64,000 nucleotides of DNA from Kriegella aquimaris (GTDB lineage Bacteria > Bacteroidota > Bacteroidia > Flavobacteriales > Flavobacteriaceae), in assembly GCF_900103215.1 (NCBI RefSeq), contig NZ_FNGV01000003.1:186001-250000 (forward strand). Direction: 5' to 3'. Below are positions 44,963-54,276 of this stretch, piece after piece. The notes under the pieces are model-generated. The model was given only the letters and a program-made list of their open reading frames with translations, had not been told where the DNA came from and made no database searches. The position numbers were made by a program, and so were the translations under genes. The first letter of the stretch is position 1, and each line of letters begins with the position of its first letter.

Positions 44963-46648
44963 ATGAGAAATCATAAACATAAAAAAATGAAAAAACAGGA
45001 AAATATTTCGGTTCAGCAAGCGGTGTTAGAAACCGCAACGAAGTCATATGTACCTCAAACAGGTAATTTAAAAAAAGGGTCTAAAGGTGTAAATGTTGAA
45101 CGCTTACACCAATATCTTGCAAAGTTTGGCTACTTTGAAGATAAAATCAATGCAGAGTTTTCAGGGGTGAACTTGAAAACAGATTTGCCATCTTCTCCAA
45201 AAAACAAAGAACAGTTTGATCAAAACACAGAGCGCGCGCTTCAGAAGTTTCAAGAATTGAACGGATTGGATGTTACCGGAGAATTAGATAAACCCACCTT
45301 AGAACTCATGAAGAAACCGCGTTGTGGGTTTACCGACACGGCGGAATTTGTAGCTCAAGGGAATAAATGGCCTACTAACGCGCTCACCTATGGTTTTCAA
45401 AACTTTTCTTCGGATTTGACACAAGGTCAAGTGAGAACGGCAATTGCTGAAGCCTTGGGCTTGTGGAGTGCCGTAACTCCCCTAACCTTCACGGAAATTC
45501 CTTTCTCGAGCAACCCTCATATAAAGATTCGCTTTGTTAGCGGATCCCATGGAGATGGAAGTACTTTTGATGGTCCGGGTGGTGTTTTGGCACATGCCTA
45601 TTATCCACCACCAAATGGAGGTGATATTGCAGGTGATGCACATTTTGATGAAGCAGAAACGTGGTCGGTTAACTTACCAGCGTCGGGCATCGATTTGGTG
45701 ACGGTGGCCGCCCACGAATTCGGGCACTCCCTAGGGTTGGCCCATTCAACAATTTCAGGAGCCTTGATGTATCCGTATTACGGCGGACCCCACAGAAATC
45801 TTGAAGCCGATGATGTTGCCGGAATACAATCAATTTATGGAGCGGCTACCCGATGGTCTGGCTGGGAAAAATTGGGCGGGGTATTGACTTCAGGCGCCGC
45901 TGCCTGTTCTTGGGCCCCAGGCAGATTGGATACTTTTGTCCGAGGAACAGATAGCGCATTATGGCACAAGTGGTATAGCGGTGGATGGTCTGGCTGGGAA
46001 AGATTGGGCGGGGTGATTACCGCAGACCCAGCTGCCGTATCGTGGAGTAATGGAAGAATAGATACTTTTGTGCGTGGTACAGATATGGCCTTATGGCATA
46101 AATGGTATAGCGGTGGATGGTCTGGCTGGGAGAGGCTAGGCGGCGGTCTTTCTTCCGGGCCCGCAGTTTGTTCATGGTCTACAGGCAGATTAGACGTTTT
46201 TGTTAGAGGCAATGATATGGCACTATGGCATAAATGGTATAGTGGTGGATGGTCTGGTTGGGAAAGATTAGGTGGTGTTCTGACTTCCGATCCTGCGGCC
46301 GTATCATGGAGCAATGGAAGAATAGATGTTTTTGTCAGGGGCAGCGATAACGCTCTATGGCATAAATGGTATAGCAGTGGATGGTCTGGCTGGGAAAGGT
46401 TAGGCGGCGGTCTTTCTTCCGGGCCCGCAGTTTGTTCATGGTCCGCAGGCAGATTAGATGTTTTTGTCAGAGGTAATGACATGGCTTTATGGCATAAATG
46501 GTATGATGGCGGATGGTCCGGTTGGGAACGATTGGGCGGCACATTATCTTCAGACCCCGAGGCCGTTTCTTGGGGCAATGGAAGAATAGATGTTTTTGCA
46601 AAAGGCACCGACAATGCACTATGGCATAAATGGTATCCCACCTCATAA
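44963..46648 (+). CDS. Matrixin-type metalloprotease zymogen with six-repeat PLL-like propeller
   Basis: A 561-residue protein with no signal peptide (a start at 44987, MKKQENI, is equally possible). Order: peptidoglycan-binding-like helical domain (residues ~33-118, [19 protein letters not shown]); cysteine switch KPRCGFTD with Cys121; matrixin catalytic domain with [11 protein letters not shown] (His251, Glu252, His255, His261) and Met-turn ALMYP (Met272). Then come six 44-residue repeats (45854-46645), each WSGWERLGG...CSW or VSW..GR(L/I)D.F(V/A)(R/K)G.D.ALWHKW. Those repeats match the DUF346/PLL-type lectin propeller. The layout prodomain-switch-catalytic-propeller parallels animal MMPs with their hemopexin propeller. 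A terminator follows. Confidence 0.88.
   Translation: MRNHKHKKMKKQENISVQQAVLETATKSYVPQTGNLKKGSKGVNVERLHQYLAKFGYFEDKINAEFSGVNLKTDLPSSPKNKEQFDQNTERALQKFQELNGLDVTGELDKPTLELMKKPRCGFTDTAEFVAQGNKWPTNALTYGFQNFSSDLTQGQVRTAIAEALGLWSAVTPLTFTEIPFSSNPHIKIRFVSGSHGDGSTFDGPGGVLAHAYYPPPNGGDIAGDAHFDEAETWSVNLPASGIDLVTVAAHEFGHSLGLAHSTISGALMYPYYGGPHRNLEADDVAGIQSIYGAATRWSGWEKLGGVLTSGAAACSWAPGRLDTFVRGTDSALWHKWYSGGWSGWERLGGVITADPAAVSWSNGRIDTFVRGTDMALWHKWYSGGWSGWERLGGGLSSGPAVCSWSTGRLDVFVRGNDMALWHKWYSGGWSGWERLGGVLTSDPAAVSWSNGRIDVFVRGSDNALWHKWYSSGWSGWERLGGGLSSGPAVCSWSAGRLDVFVRGNDMALWHKWYDGGWSGWERLGGTLSSDPEAVSWGNGRIDVFAKGTDNALWHKWYPTS
45854..46645 (+). repeat. Six 132-bp coding repeats in the matrixin gene
   Basis: Exactly 6 x 132 bases with high nucleotide identity. 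Repeats 1, 3 and 5 share CSW..GRLD, and repeats 2, 4 and 6 share VSW.NGRID, so the array looks like a 264-bp unit amplified in pairs. The last repeat is most diverged at its end. Confidence 0.9.
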
Positions 46649-46680
46649 AACAGCTATTTATCAGCTAATTCTTATCTGAA

Positions 46681-46720
46681 ATTGAAAACTAAGTGCAGAT
46701 AGCTCCACTTAGTTTTCAAT
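46681..46720 (+). terminator. Terminator after the matrixin gene
   Basis: A perfect 15-bp stem ATTGAAAACTAAGTG/CACTTAGTTTTCAAT with a 10-base loop, then TTTC. Confidence 0.75.
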
Positions 46721-46811
46721 TTTCAAAGAAAGCATACAAATCTACCCCTGTAAGGGTTGACTTTTGATTTTAAAATATAAATTACCATATATTACATTAT
46801 AAAAGAAAGCC

Positions 46812-47246
46812 ATGGCGACCCATTCACCCCTGAGTACTGCAGAACTATCGGAATTAAAAGTAAATGTGCTCAATTCTGTTCTAAATGACCTTGTGTTTCC
46901 GGGAAGCAATTTTACATTACGATTCGCCGATTTACCTTTTGTATTGACCCAACCCGATATTTATTTGGTAGATAAAAAGCTAAAGAGTAGCATTCAAATA
47001 GAAAGATTAAATAGGCCTGTTCAAATAGTTTCCAAAAATTTTATTAAAGAAAAAAGTGGAAAAACTATTTATTTAGAATTTCAGTCTGAAGAACAGGATA
47101 GAAATATTCTTTTACTCACCCTGAATGCAAATATCTTTTCTTCCCCTGAAAACCGAACTATAAACTTAAGCAGCTTAAAAATAAAATTCAAAAAAGAAAG
47201 AAATGATTGGACTATCATGGAGTCACCAACATCACTATCGGCTTAA
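46812..47246 (+). CDS. Hypothetical soluble protein
   Basis: A 144-residue cytosolic protein. The first 30 residues are helical (STAELSELKVNVLNSVLND); the rest is beta-rich with YLVDKKLKSSIQI and repeated hydrophobic strands ending KERNDWTIMES. No signal peptide, no family recognised. It follows the matrixin terminator by 92 bases and completes the run of leaderless proteins at 42-47 kb. The ATG at 46812 is preceded by an A-rich stretch. Confidence 0.55.
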   Translation: MATHSPLSTAELSELKVNVLNSVLNDLVFPGSNFTLRFADLPFVLTQPDIYLVDKKLKSSIQIERLNRPVQIVSKNFIKEKSGKTIYLEFQSEEQDRNILLLTLNANIFSSPENRTINLSSLKIKFKKERNDWTIMESPTSLSA

Positions 47247-47402
47247 ACCCCTGTCTACACGTTAAAAATCTTAATTTGGTAGTAAGACATAAGGCAATTC
47301 GCTTAAGACCTTCTAGCATATAATATTCAATAATTAAAGTTTATAGACGTAGCCGTTGTCAATAAATTGCCAAACTGTTTAACATCAAAGATTAAAACTC
47401 CT

Positions 47403-48857
47403 TTATTTTCTTAAAAACTTGGAAAGTATTCCAAAAACATCTTCCGAGATTTTAAATCGGTATAAAACACCAATATAAATGGCAATCATCAAGATACTCT
47501 TTAGCGCTATATTTACTATTGGATGGAAAGAAAAGTGTATAAAATAAAAGGAGCCTCCTACTAAAATCATTAATGCTATGACCTTATAAGTTTCCGAAGT
47601 AAAGGGTAGCATGTTAAATTTAAATTTCACAAAGACCAATTTTGCCGTGTTATAGATAAAAAAAGCGGAAAAACTGGCTATGGCCGCTCCATTAAGTCCG
47701 TATTTTGGGATAAGCCATAAATTGAAAAGAATCGTCATAATGGCCAATAGCACTCCCATAATTAAAACCGCACGATAGTATTCTGAATTGTATAAAATGG
47801 AATTGTTATTTCCTAGAACCGCATCATAGAGTTTGGCAAGCCCTATCCAAAGTACAATCATAAAACCGTTACGATACGCCACAGGAAGCATATCATATAA
47901 ATCGTTCAGGTTCAGTAATATCAACAAGAATAAAAGTCCTGATACGATAAATAACGTCAACGAGCTTTTTTGATATAGCTTTTTAAGCCCAACTGCATCT
48001 TTGCTATTCAGCAGTTCCGCAGTCAAGGGGTATGTTATCTGATGCATCGCACGTGAGGGCACAGCAATCACCGTAGCAATAAACCCCGCCACGCTATAAT
48101 AGGCCACATTTTCAATTTCAATGAATTGGTTGATCATTACCTTATCAATTTCTAAAAGTACAACAGCCGCAGATCCACCTAAGATAATCAAAGCGCTGTA
48201 CACGATAATCTCACTACTGTTCGGCGGAAATTTAAAGACCAACTTAGGCCATCTTAAGGAATAGGCGTATAACTTCATGATAACCGTTCGCAAAAAATAG
48301 AGTGCGACCAGGGCTTTTAGAAAAAATAGGACGGAAATAACATCAAAATAGACCAGAACCAAAAGCAACGTTACCCCTACCCTAGAGAAAACTTCCTTCA
48401 TGAAATTTCCGAAAACGGATTTCATTCGTATTCTTGCCCATGCATAAAACACTTCAAAATACGCCATGGCCATTCCGATCAGAAAAATATACCAAACATA
48501 CTCTTTAACCAGTGTATTTTCGCGTGCTAAAAAATTACCAATAGCGTCGTTGGCCAAATAAGCAATGATCGCTATTGGCAGTATCAAGGCAAGGGGTAAT
48601 AAAAGCATCATGGTTAGAAAGCCATCGGAAGTTCTCCCGTCTTGAAAACTACTGTAATATTTGACAAGGGTATTGGGGACTCCAAATGCTAAAAGTGGCA
48701 TCATAACGGTAGCGGCAGATAAAATCACATTGACCAATCCATAATATTCATCGGTCAAAAAATTCGTATATAAAAACAACACGTTAACGGCCCCGATACC
48801 AAAACCAAGGTATGTTACCAATGTATTTTTAAGCGATTGTTTTAAAACGATTCCCAT
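47403..48857 (-). CDS. Polysaccharide flippase (MOP/Wzx-like)
   Basis: A 484-residue multi-spanning membrane protein with ~12-14 hydrophobic segments and the MOP-family pattern of polysaccharide export: TYLGFGIGAVNVLFLYTNFL at the start, and RAMHQITYPLTAELLNSKD and AVLGNNNSILYNSEYYRAVLIMG in the middle. It probably flips lipid-linked glycan or O-antigen units across the inner membrane. It is the last gene of the DUF4834-YfhO-glycosyltransferase-flippase operon, 6 bases after the glycosyltransferase. Confidence 0.85.
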   Translation of the reverse strand: MGIVLKQSLKNTLVTYLGFGIGAVNVLFLYTNFLTDEYYGLVNVILSAATVMMPLLAFGVPNTLVKYYSSFQDGRTSDGFLTMMLLLPLALILPIAIIAYLANDAIGNFLARENTLVKEYVWYIFLIGMAMAYFEVFYAWARIRMKSVFGNFMKEVFSRVGVTLLLVLVYFDVISVLFFLKALVALYFLRTVIMKLYAYSLRWPKLVFKFPPNSSEIIVYSALIILGGSAAVVLLEIDKVMINQFIEIENVAYYSVAGFIATVIAVPSRAMHQITYPLTAELLNSKDAVGLKKLYQKSSLTLFIVSGLLFLLILLNLNDLYDMLPVAYRNGFMIVLWIGLAKLYDAVLGNNNSILYNSEYYRAVLIMGVLLAIMTILFNLWLIPKYGLNGAAIASFSAFFIYNTAKLVFVKFKFNMLPFTSETYKVIALMILVGGSFYFIHFSFHPIVNIALKSILMIAIYIGVLYRFKISEDVFGILSKFLRK

Positions 48858-48863
48858 AAAAGC

Positions 48864-50135
48864 CTAAAGATTTTGGGCCAATTTGCGGGTGAGCTCCTTT
48901 CTACTGTATTTTTCGATATTCTTCGAGTTAACAGTTAACGCTCCTTTCTTATATGCTTTGAACCAATCTAAAAGTACATTTTTTAATTGGGTTGTCGATT
49001 TATAATCAAACACCTCTCCCGTTTGGGTTTCATTAATCAGATTACGAACCTCCCAGTTCTTTGGGCCTATAGCCAAAATAGGGCGTTTGGCGGCCATATA
49101 CTCGAAAATTTTTCCTGGAATGATTCCCGCTGTCTCCTCAGAATCAATTTCAACCAAAAGTAGCACTTGGGCACCCTGCTGTCTGCGAACGGCCTGAGCA
49201 TGTGAAACATATCCTTTCAATTTCACATAAGGCATTAATTCATAGCGATTTAGACTCTCCATAACATCTTGGCTCACTACTCCTAAAAAATCCAGTTGTA
49301 GTTCATTCCTGAAAACTGCATTTTCAGAGGCGAGTTGTGAAAGTGCCCTCCATAGATTTTCAGGGTTTCTCCCCGTAAGCAGAGAGCCTACGTGTGCAAT
49401 GGTAAAACTTTTATCGATATCTACCTTCCCTTTAAACCCGGTATCATAGCCATTTGTAATTACGGCTATGGGTTTGTTCGTGATTTGTTCGAATTCTTTT
49501 TTGGTGGTCTCGCTAGTCACTATAAGTTGGTCGGCTGCATTCAATACCGAGCGTTCCAATTTCTTGTGCTTTTTCTGAGAAACTGCGGACAACCGCAATT
49601 TTTTATGGTACCCAATGGATGTCCATGGGTCACGAAAATCAGTCACCCATTTCACATTATGTTTTTCTTTCAATTGCTGACCAATCAGATGGACACTATG
49701 TGGTGGCCCTGTGGTAATAATGGTTTCAATCTGTTCCTTTACAATCAATTCCGACAAAAACTTTACCGAAGGGCCCACCCAAAATTTACGGGCGTCGGGA
49801 ATAAAAAAATTGCCGCGAATCCAAAGCATAGCCTTTTCGAGTACCGAGGGATCCTTGGTTTTAATGATTCCTGAGCTGATGCGTTTCGTTTTTTTGGAAG
49901 ATAATAGTCCCGCAAGACGATATGGCTCAAAAATCTTATATTTATATATTGGAACCCCCTGTGGAATTTCGGCCATCAAGGATGTATCTTGAATAGGGTA
50001 ATGTGGATTTTCAGGAATATATACGATGGGTTCGACATCAAATTCAGGAAGGTACTTTACAAATTTCAACCATCGCTGTACCCCGGGTCCACCCGCAGGC
50101 GGCCAATAGTAGGTGATGATCAGCACCTTTTTCAT
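48864..50135 (-). CDS. GT4-type glycosyltransferase
   Basis: A 423-residue GT-B enzyme. N-terminus: VLIITYYWPPAGGPGVQRW; NH2-domain acceptor region TTGPPHSVHLIGQQL and VTDFRDPW. C-domain nucleotide-sugar site: HVGSLLTGRNPENLW, then EETAGIIPGKIFEYMAAKRPILAIG with the EX7E-type pattern. It elongates a surface polysaccharide or lipid-linked oligosaccharide. Its ATG shares one base with the YfhO stop (TAATG), so translation is coupled. It precedes the flippase. Confidence 0.85.
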   Translation of the reverse strand: MKKVLIITYYWPPAGGPGVQRWLKFVKYLPEFDVEPIVYIPENPHYPIQDTSLMAEIPQGVPIYKYKIFEPYRLAGLLSSKKTKRISSGIIKTKDPSVLEKAMLWIRGNFFIPDARKFWVGPSVKFLSELIVKEQIETIITTGPPHSVHLIGQQLKEKHNVKWVTDFRDPWTSIGYHKKLRLSAVSQKKHKKLERSVLNAADQLIVTSETTKKEFEQITNKPIAVITNGYDTGFKGKVDIDKSFTIAHVGSLLTGRNPENLWRALSQLASENAVFRNELQLDFLGVVSQDVMESLNRYELMPYVKLKGYVSHAQAVRRQQGAQVLLLVEIDSEETAGIIPGKIFEYMAAKRPILAIGPKNWEVRNLINETQTGEVFDYKSTTQLKNVLLDWFKAYKKGALTVNSKNIEKYSRKELTRKLAQNL

Positions 50136-52576
50136 TAAGAATCCGTTTTTTCTTCCCTACGGGAACGCCACAATGTAAATCCGATACCACCAAGTATAAT
50201 CAGCCCCAATATAAGGGAACTCGCCAGAGCTATCTTGCTACCTTTAGCCACAATTTCAGGTTCGAATTTAAACTCGATCGTGTGTTTTCCTTCTGGAACT
50301 TTAAGTGCTCGAAGTACATAATCAACCTTGAAATGGTCTGTAATCTGACCATCGATATAAACATTCCATCCATGGGCATAATACATTTCTGAAAACACGG
50401 CAACTCCCGTATTAGGGTTGCTAGATTCATAAGTCAGGTGATTCGGCTCATAATGCTGAAGAATAATCGAGGCAGTGGAATCGACCTTAAAATCAAAAGC
50501 CCTAATATTTGAGAAATTACGCGTATTAAAGACCGCCTCCTTTTTAGTGTCTAAACTTCCCAAGGCCTTTATTTCCTCATCGGCACTGGTTACCGGTATC
50601 AGTTTTTGAACAAACCATGCATTACCATTGGCATCGGGGTTTATTGCAGGGTAACTATTACCTTCTTCGTCTTGTTGTATAACATACTTTACGTTGAGCA
50701 TATTCAAAATCCCCACGTTTCCTTGATAAATATAAAAATCAAATAGATCTTGAAGACCAGCAGGTTTGGCAGCATGATAACCACCAATAGATTTATGATA
50801 GTATGAGGTGCGGGCGCCATTTACACCTTCCGATGGATCAAAAACCCTATAAACACCATCATCTTTTAGAATTTGTTGGTCCATAGCCGTTTCAGGAAAG
50901 GGTTGCGTCATTTTTCGTTTCGCAACAAAATCTTCTTCGTTAACGTAGCGCCGATCTACTCCTACCAAATCAAAAACTATCAGTATACCCAACGCTATAA
51001 TCGCAAAGGTTTCCTTTAGTTTCCCCTTGAGATAGAACCAAATGACCAATGTAGTCAGAAGTACATAAATCAAGGATCGAAAAAGGTCACTGTTATACAC
51101 AGCCTTTCTATCCAATTGTATCAATGAAACCACTTCATCGCCAAAATTCCTTTTGTAAATTGGGTCGCTTGCTCCAACAAAGTCGAATTGTCCCTTAAAA
51201 ATTAATAACAAAGCTCCCAATCCGAGTGCACCAAATAACGAATATTTGAGTGCATTGATTTTGTCATTCTTTTCCACTTCGGAATTGAACAATTCCCGCA
51301 ATGCCAATATAGCCAGTACCGGAGCACAAAGTTCTAAAATCACTTGAATGGAAGAAACGGCTCGAAATTTATCGTAAAGCGGAAAGTAATCGATCATAAA
51401 ATCGGTCAATATTCCGAAATTCTTGCCCCATGAAAGTACCAGCGACATGATAAAACCACCCAAAAGCCACCACTTGGCCTTATTTTTCACCAAGAGCAGA
51501 CCAAGTAGGAAAAGAAAGAGAATAATAGCACCTACATAAGCGGGCGCAGCAACCCCGGGCTGTGCACCCCAATACAAAGGAAGTTGACTTGAAAATTGAA
51601 GTGCCTGCCGCACGGAAACTCCTTGATCTATAAGAAAACTATAGGTTTTGGAGTTTTCTCCCAGATTTTCATAATTGCCACCTCCGAATAACCTCGGCAC
51701 AAAAATATTCAACGATTCGGCGATACCATAACTGTATTGCGTAATGTACTCCTTATCCAATCCACCGGAATTTTCTTTGATGTTACCTTCTGGATCGATA
51801 GTTAGCTCCGATTTTCCCCGCGTGCTCCAATCAGCGTATTCTTTCGTAGCCATGAGCCCGGTGGCATTGGCTCCTACCCCCAAGATAACGGCACCGAGAA
51901 GAACGACGACCGCTATTGAGAAATGTTTTAGTTCTTTATTTTTGATGGCATCTATTAAATAAACTACGCCCATTATCAAAATCAACAACATACAGTAATA
52001 GGTCATTTGATAATGATTGGCACCTACCTCTAGGGCCATTGCAATAGCCGTCAAAACAAATCCCCATAAATATTTTCCTCGAAAGGCTAATATTATTCCA
52101 CCCAATAGCATGGGCAAGTAGGCTATGGCATGGGCTTTCGCATTATGGCCTACACCTAAAATAATAATCATATAGGTAGAAAAACCAAAAGCCAGCGCCC
52201 CTATTGCCGCCAACCGATAATCAACTTTCAAACAGCATAGCAAAATATAAAACCCAATAAAATAGAGAAATAAATAATCTGCAGGGCGTGGAAGAAAGCG
52301 AATCAAGCGATCCAATTTTTTCACATAGTCGTGCGGGTAGTAAGCTCCCAATTGATAAGTGGGCATCCCGCCAAAGGCACTATTGGTCCAGTAGGGTTCT
52401 TCCCCTGTTTTCTTTCTGAAATCATTCTGCTCTTTGGCCATTCCCGTAAACTGTCGTATATCTGACTGTTCAATTACTTTACCCTGAAGTACGGGATGGA
52501 AATATGCCAAGGCGGCAATTACAAAAAAGACAGCAACAAAAAAATGGGCAAAAAATACTTTAAGACCTATTTTCAT
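50135..52576 (-). CDS. YfhO family membrane protein
   Basis: An 813-residue inner-membrane protein with ~12 hydrophobic segments in the first 520 residues and a C-terminal extracytoplasmic domain. The N-terminus has the family pattern VIAALAYFHPVLQGKVIEQSDI, with QNDFRKKTGEEPYWTNSAFGGMPTYQ conserved in the first loop. The C-terminal beta-domain includes YSEMYYAHGWNVYIDGQ, typical of YfhO. In Firmicutes YfhO glycosylates lipoteichoic acid; in Bacteroidota it is a putative lipid-linked sugar transferase. It is coupled to the downstream glycosyltransferase. Confidence 0.85.
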   Translation of the reverse strand: MKIGLKVFFAHFFVAVFFVIAALAYFHPVLQGKVIEQSDIRQFTGMAKEQNDFRKKTGEEPYWTNSAFGGMPTYQLGAYYPHDYVKKLDRLIRFLPRPADYLFLYFIGFYILLCCLKVDYRLAAIGALAFGFSTYMIIILGVGHNAKAHAIAYLPMLLGGIILAFRGKYLWGFVLTAIAMALEVGANHYQMTYYCMLLILIMGVVYLIDAIKNKELKHFSIAVVVLLGAVILGVGANATGLMATKEYADWSTRGKSELTIDPEGNIKENSGGLDKEYITQYSYGIAESLNIFVPRLFGGGNYENLGENSKTYSFLIDQGVSVRQALQFSSQLPLYWGAQPGVAAPAYVGAIILFLFLLGLLLVKNKAKWWLLGGFIMSLVLSWGKNFGILTDFMIDYFPLYDKFRAVSSIQVILELCAPVLAILALRELFNSEVEKNDKINALKYSLFGALGLGALLLIFKGQFDFVGASDPIYKRNFGDEVVSLIQLDRKAVYNSDLFRSLIYVLLTTLVIWFYLKGKLKETFAIIALGILIVFDLVGVDRRYVNEEDFVAKRKMTQPFPETAMDQQILKDDGVYRVFDPSEGVNGARTSYYHKSIGGYHAAKPAGLQDLFDFYIYQGNVGILNMLNVKYVIQQDEEGNSYPAINPDANGNAWFVQKLIPVTSADEEIKALGSLDTKKEAVFNTRNFSNIRAFDFKVDSTASIILQHYEPNHLTYESSNPNTGVAVFSEMYYAHGWNVYIDGQITDHFKVDYVLRALKVPEGKHTIEFKFEPEIVAKGSKIALASSLILGLIILGGIGFTLWRSRREEKTDS

Positions 52577-52609
52577 GAATAATTTTGGTGGTTGGAAGTG
52601 CTAAAATAC

Positions 52610-52873
52610 TTAATCTACTTCTTCAAAATCGATGTATTCACCAACTTTTTTTGAGGAATTGCTTTTCTGAGCAGATTTTTTATCAATGATTACGTCTCCT
52701 ATTTGTTCCTCTTCAGTTTTATTTTGATTCGCAAATTGGCCAAATTTTTCATTAAAATGGGCTTCTGTCTTTTTAGCGGCATAACTGAACAATTTTGGTC
52801 CAAACCATTTTGCTACCGTCTTGAAGAGGTAATATACCAATAAGATAATTAATATCGTCTTTAAAAAAGCCAT
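52610..52873 (-). CDS. DUF4834-type small membrane protein
   Basis: 87 residues from the ATG at 52873 (MAFLKTILIILLVYYLFKTVAKWF), with one membrane helix and a polar tail (KKVGEYIDFEEVD) typical of DUF4834, a flavobacterial family. An upstream in-frame start at 52912 would add 13 residues not expected in the family. It heads the envelope-glycan operon, 33 bases before yfhO. Function unknown. Confidence 0.75.
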   Translation of the reverse strand: MAFLKTILIILLVYYLFKTVAKWFGPKLFSYAAKKTEAHFNEKFGQFANQNKTEEEQIGDVIIDKKSAQKSNSSKKVGEYIDFEEVD

Positions 52874-53136
52874 ATTATTTTGAATTATATATATCAAAAA
52901 TACAATTCTCACGTTGTATTATCAGGGCAAAAGTCCTAAAATAATATTAAAACGCATTTTTTAAAATTGTTAAGTAATGTTTTACTAAGTACGACTCACG
53001 TGCAAATCAGATTTCAGCATTCTATTTTTTGCCCCGAAGCTTGTACAGGTTAGTAAAACAAAATGAATAGGAAGGTGCGCATAAATATCACTAAATCTTA
53101 TAACCACTCATGAACTTTTTCCTAAGTGATTCTAAA

Positions 53137-54186
53137 ATGAAAAACATTCTTTATGCCATCTGTCTGGTTATCCCCAGTCTTGGTTTTTCACAATATACCG
53201 ATGTTATAAATTCCAATCGTCCAGGTTTATCCGTAGGAGCTTATGCCGTCGGCAAGAACGTTCTGCAACTGGAAGCCGGTGCTTTTTTTGAACAACAGGA
53301 CCATGTATTATTAAATACCCAATCGAACATTTGGGGTGGAGATATCTCTTTGAGATACGGTCTTTTATTAGAACAATTAGAAATCAATTACGAGGGTACA
53401 TATCAGAATCAAAATATCGATTTTATGAATACGGCCACCGAGGCCACTTACACAGATTTTTCTAGAAACAGATTAGGACTCAAATATTTGATATATGACC
53501 GTTACAAAGATCCCGAGCGAAGCAAACCCAATTTGTATAGTTGGAAAGCGAATTACGGTTTTAAGTTTAAGAACTTGATACCCTCCGTTGCACTTTATGG
53601 CGGGGCTACCTTTAATCTAGGAGACAACCCGTATTACGTCGGAGACCCGACCGTTTCATATCGCGGAATGGTCGCTACTCAGAGTAAACTTACACCCCGG
53701 TTTGTATTGATTTCTAATATCGCCTACGACAGGATAGGAACGGATTTCCCCGAGCTAAGTTATATGATTTCTTTATCACACGCCTTTAGAAATCCGAAGT
53801 GGAGTGCTTTTGTAGAGCATCAAGGCATCGATAGTGATAGATATTCCGACGTATTGTTACGCGGAGGTATTGCCCATTTGCTAAACGAAGAACTTCAAGT
53901 TGATGTAAATATGGGTGCAAGTTTCAAAAATACGCCCTCACGGGTTTTCATAAGCATGGGTGCCTCATATCGTTTCGATTTTCATCAAGATGCACCTAAA
54001 GCCATTGAAGATCAAAATGCCGGCGAAAATGGCGGACCCATTCAAAAAAACGCCATGAAAAAGAAGGAAAAGGTCAAAAAAGGTTCGGGTGCCGAGGATA
54101 TTGAGTTAGGGCCATCAAAAAAGCAGCTACGCGAATTAAAGAAAAAAGAGAAAAAGAAAAAAGATAACGGCACTATCGATTTTTAA
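53137..54186 (+). CDS. Outer-membrane beta-barrel protein (transporter-like)
   Basis: About 349 residues from the ATG at 53137 (signal LYAICLVIPSLGFSQ). NSNRPGLSVGAYAVGKNVLQLEAG matches the N-terminus of 'phenol-degradation meta-pathway' type outer-membrane barrels, and amphipathic strands run to ~residue 290 (FISMGASYRF). A highly charged Lys/Glu tail (~residues 300-349, KKKEKVKKGSG, LRELKKKEKKKK) follows the barrel and probably lies in the periplasm. It diverges from the DUF4834 operon. The transported solute is unknown. Confidence 0.75.
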   Translation: MKNILYAICLVIPSLGFSQYTDVINSNRPGLSVGAYAVGKNVLQLEAGAFFEQQDHVLLNTQSNIWGGDISLRYGLLLEQLEINYEGTYQNQNIDFMNTATEATYTDFSRNRLGLKYLIYDRYKDPERSKPNLYSWKANYGFKFKNLIPSVALYGGATFNLGDNPYYVGDPTVSYRGMVATQSKLTPRFVLISNIAYDRIGTDFPELSYMISLSHAFRNPKWSAFVEHQGIDSDRYSDVLLRGGIAHLLNEELQVDVNMGASFKNTPSRVFISMGASYRFDFHQDAPKAIEDQNAGENGGPIQKNAMKKKEKVKKGSGAEDIELGPSKKQLRELKKKEKKKKDNGTIDF

Positions 54187-54276
54187 TAGCTCATCCAAAA
54201 GGCATTAATAATTTTGCTTATAACAATTTTAAATACTGATTAATATTCCTAATATTGGCCTTACAAATCGTATGGT

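Noticed and set aside
45835-46641. Long antisense ORF over the propeller repeats
   Set aside because: It is the mirror of the repeats (His/Pro/Leu-rich) and appears because the repeat has no stop in that frame.
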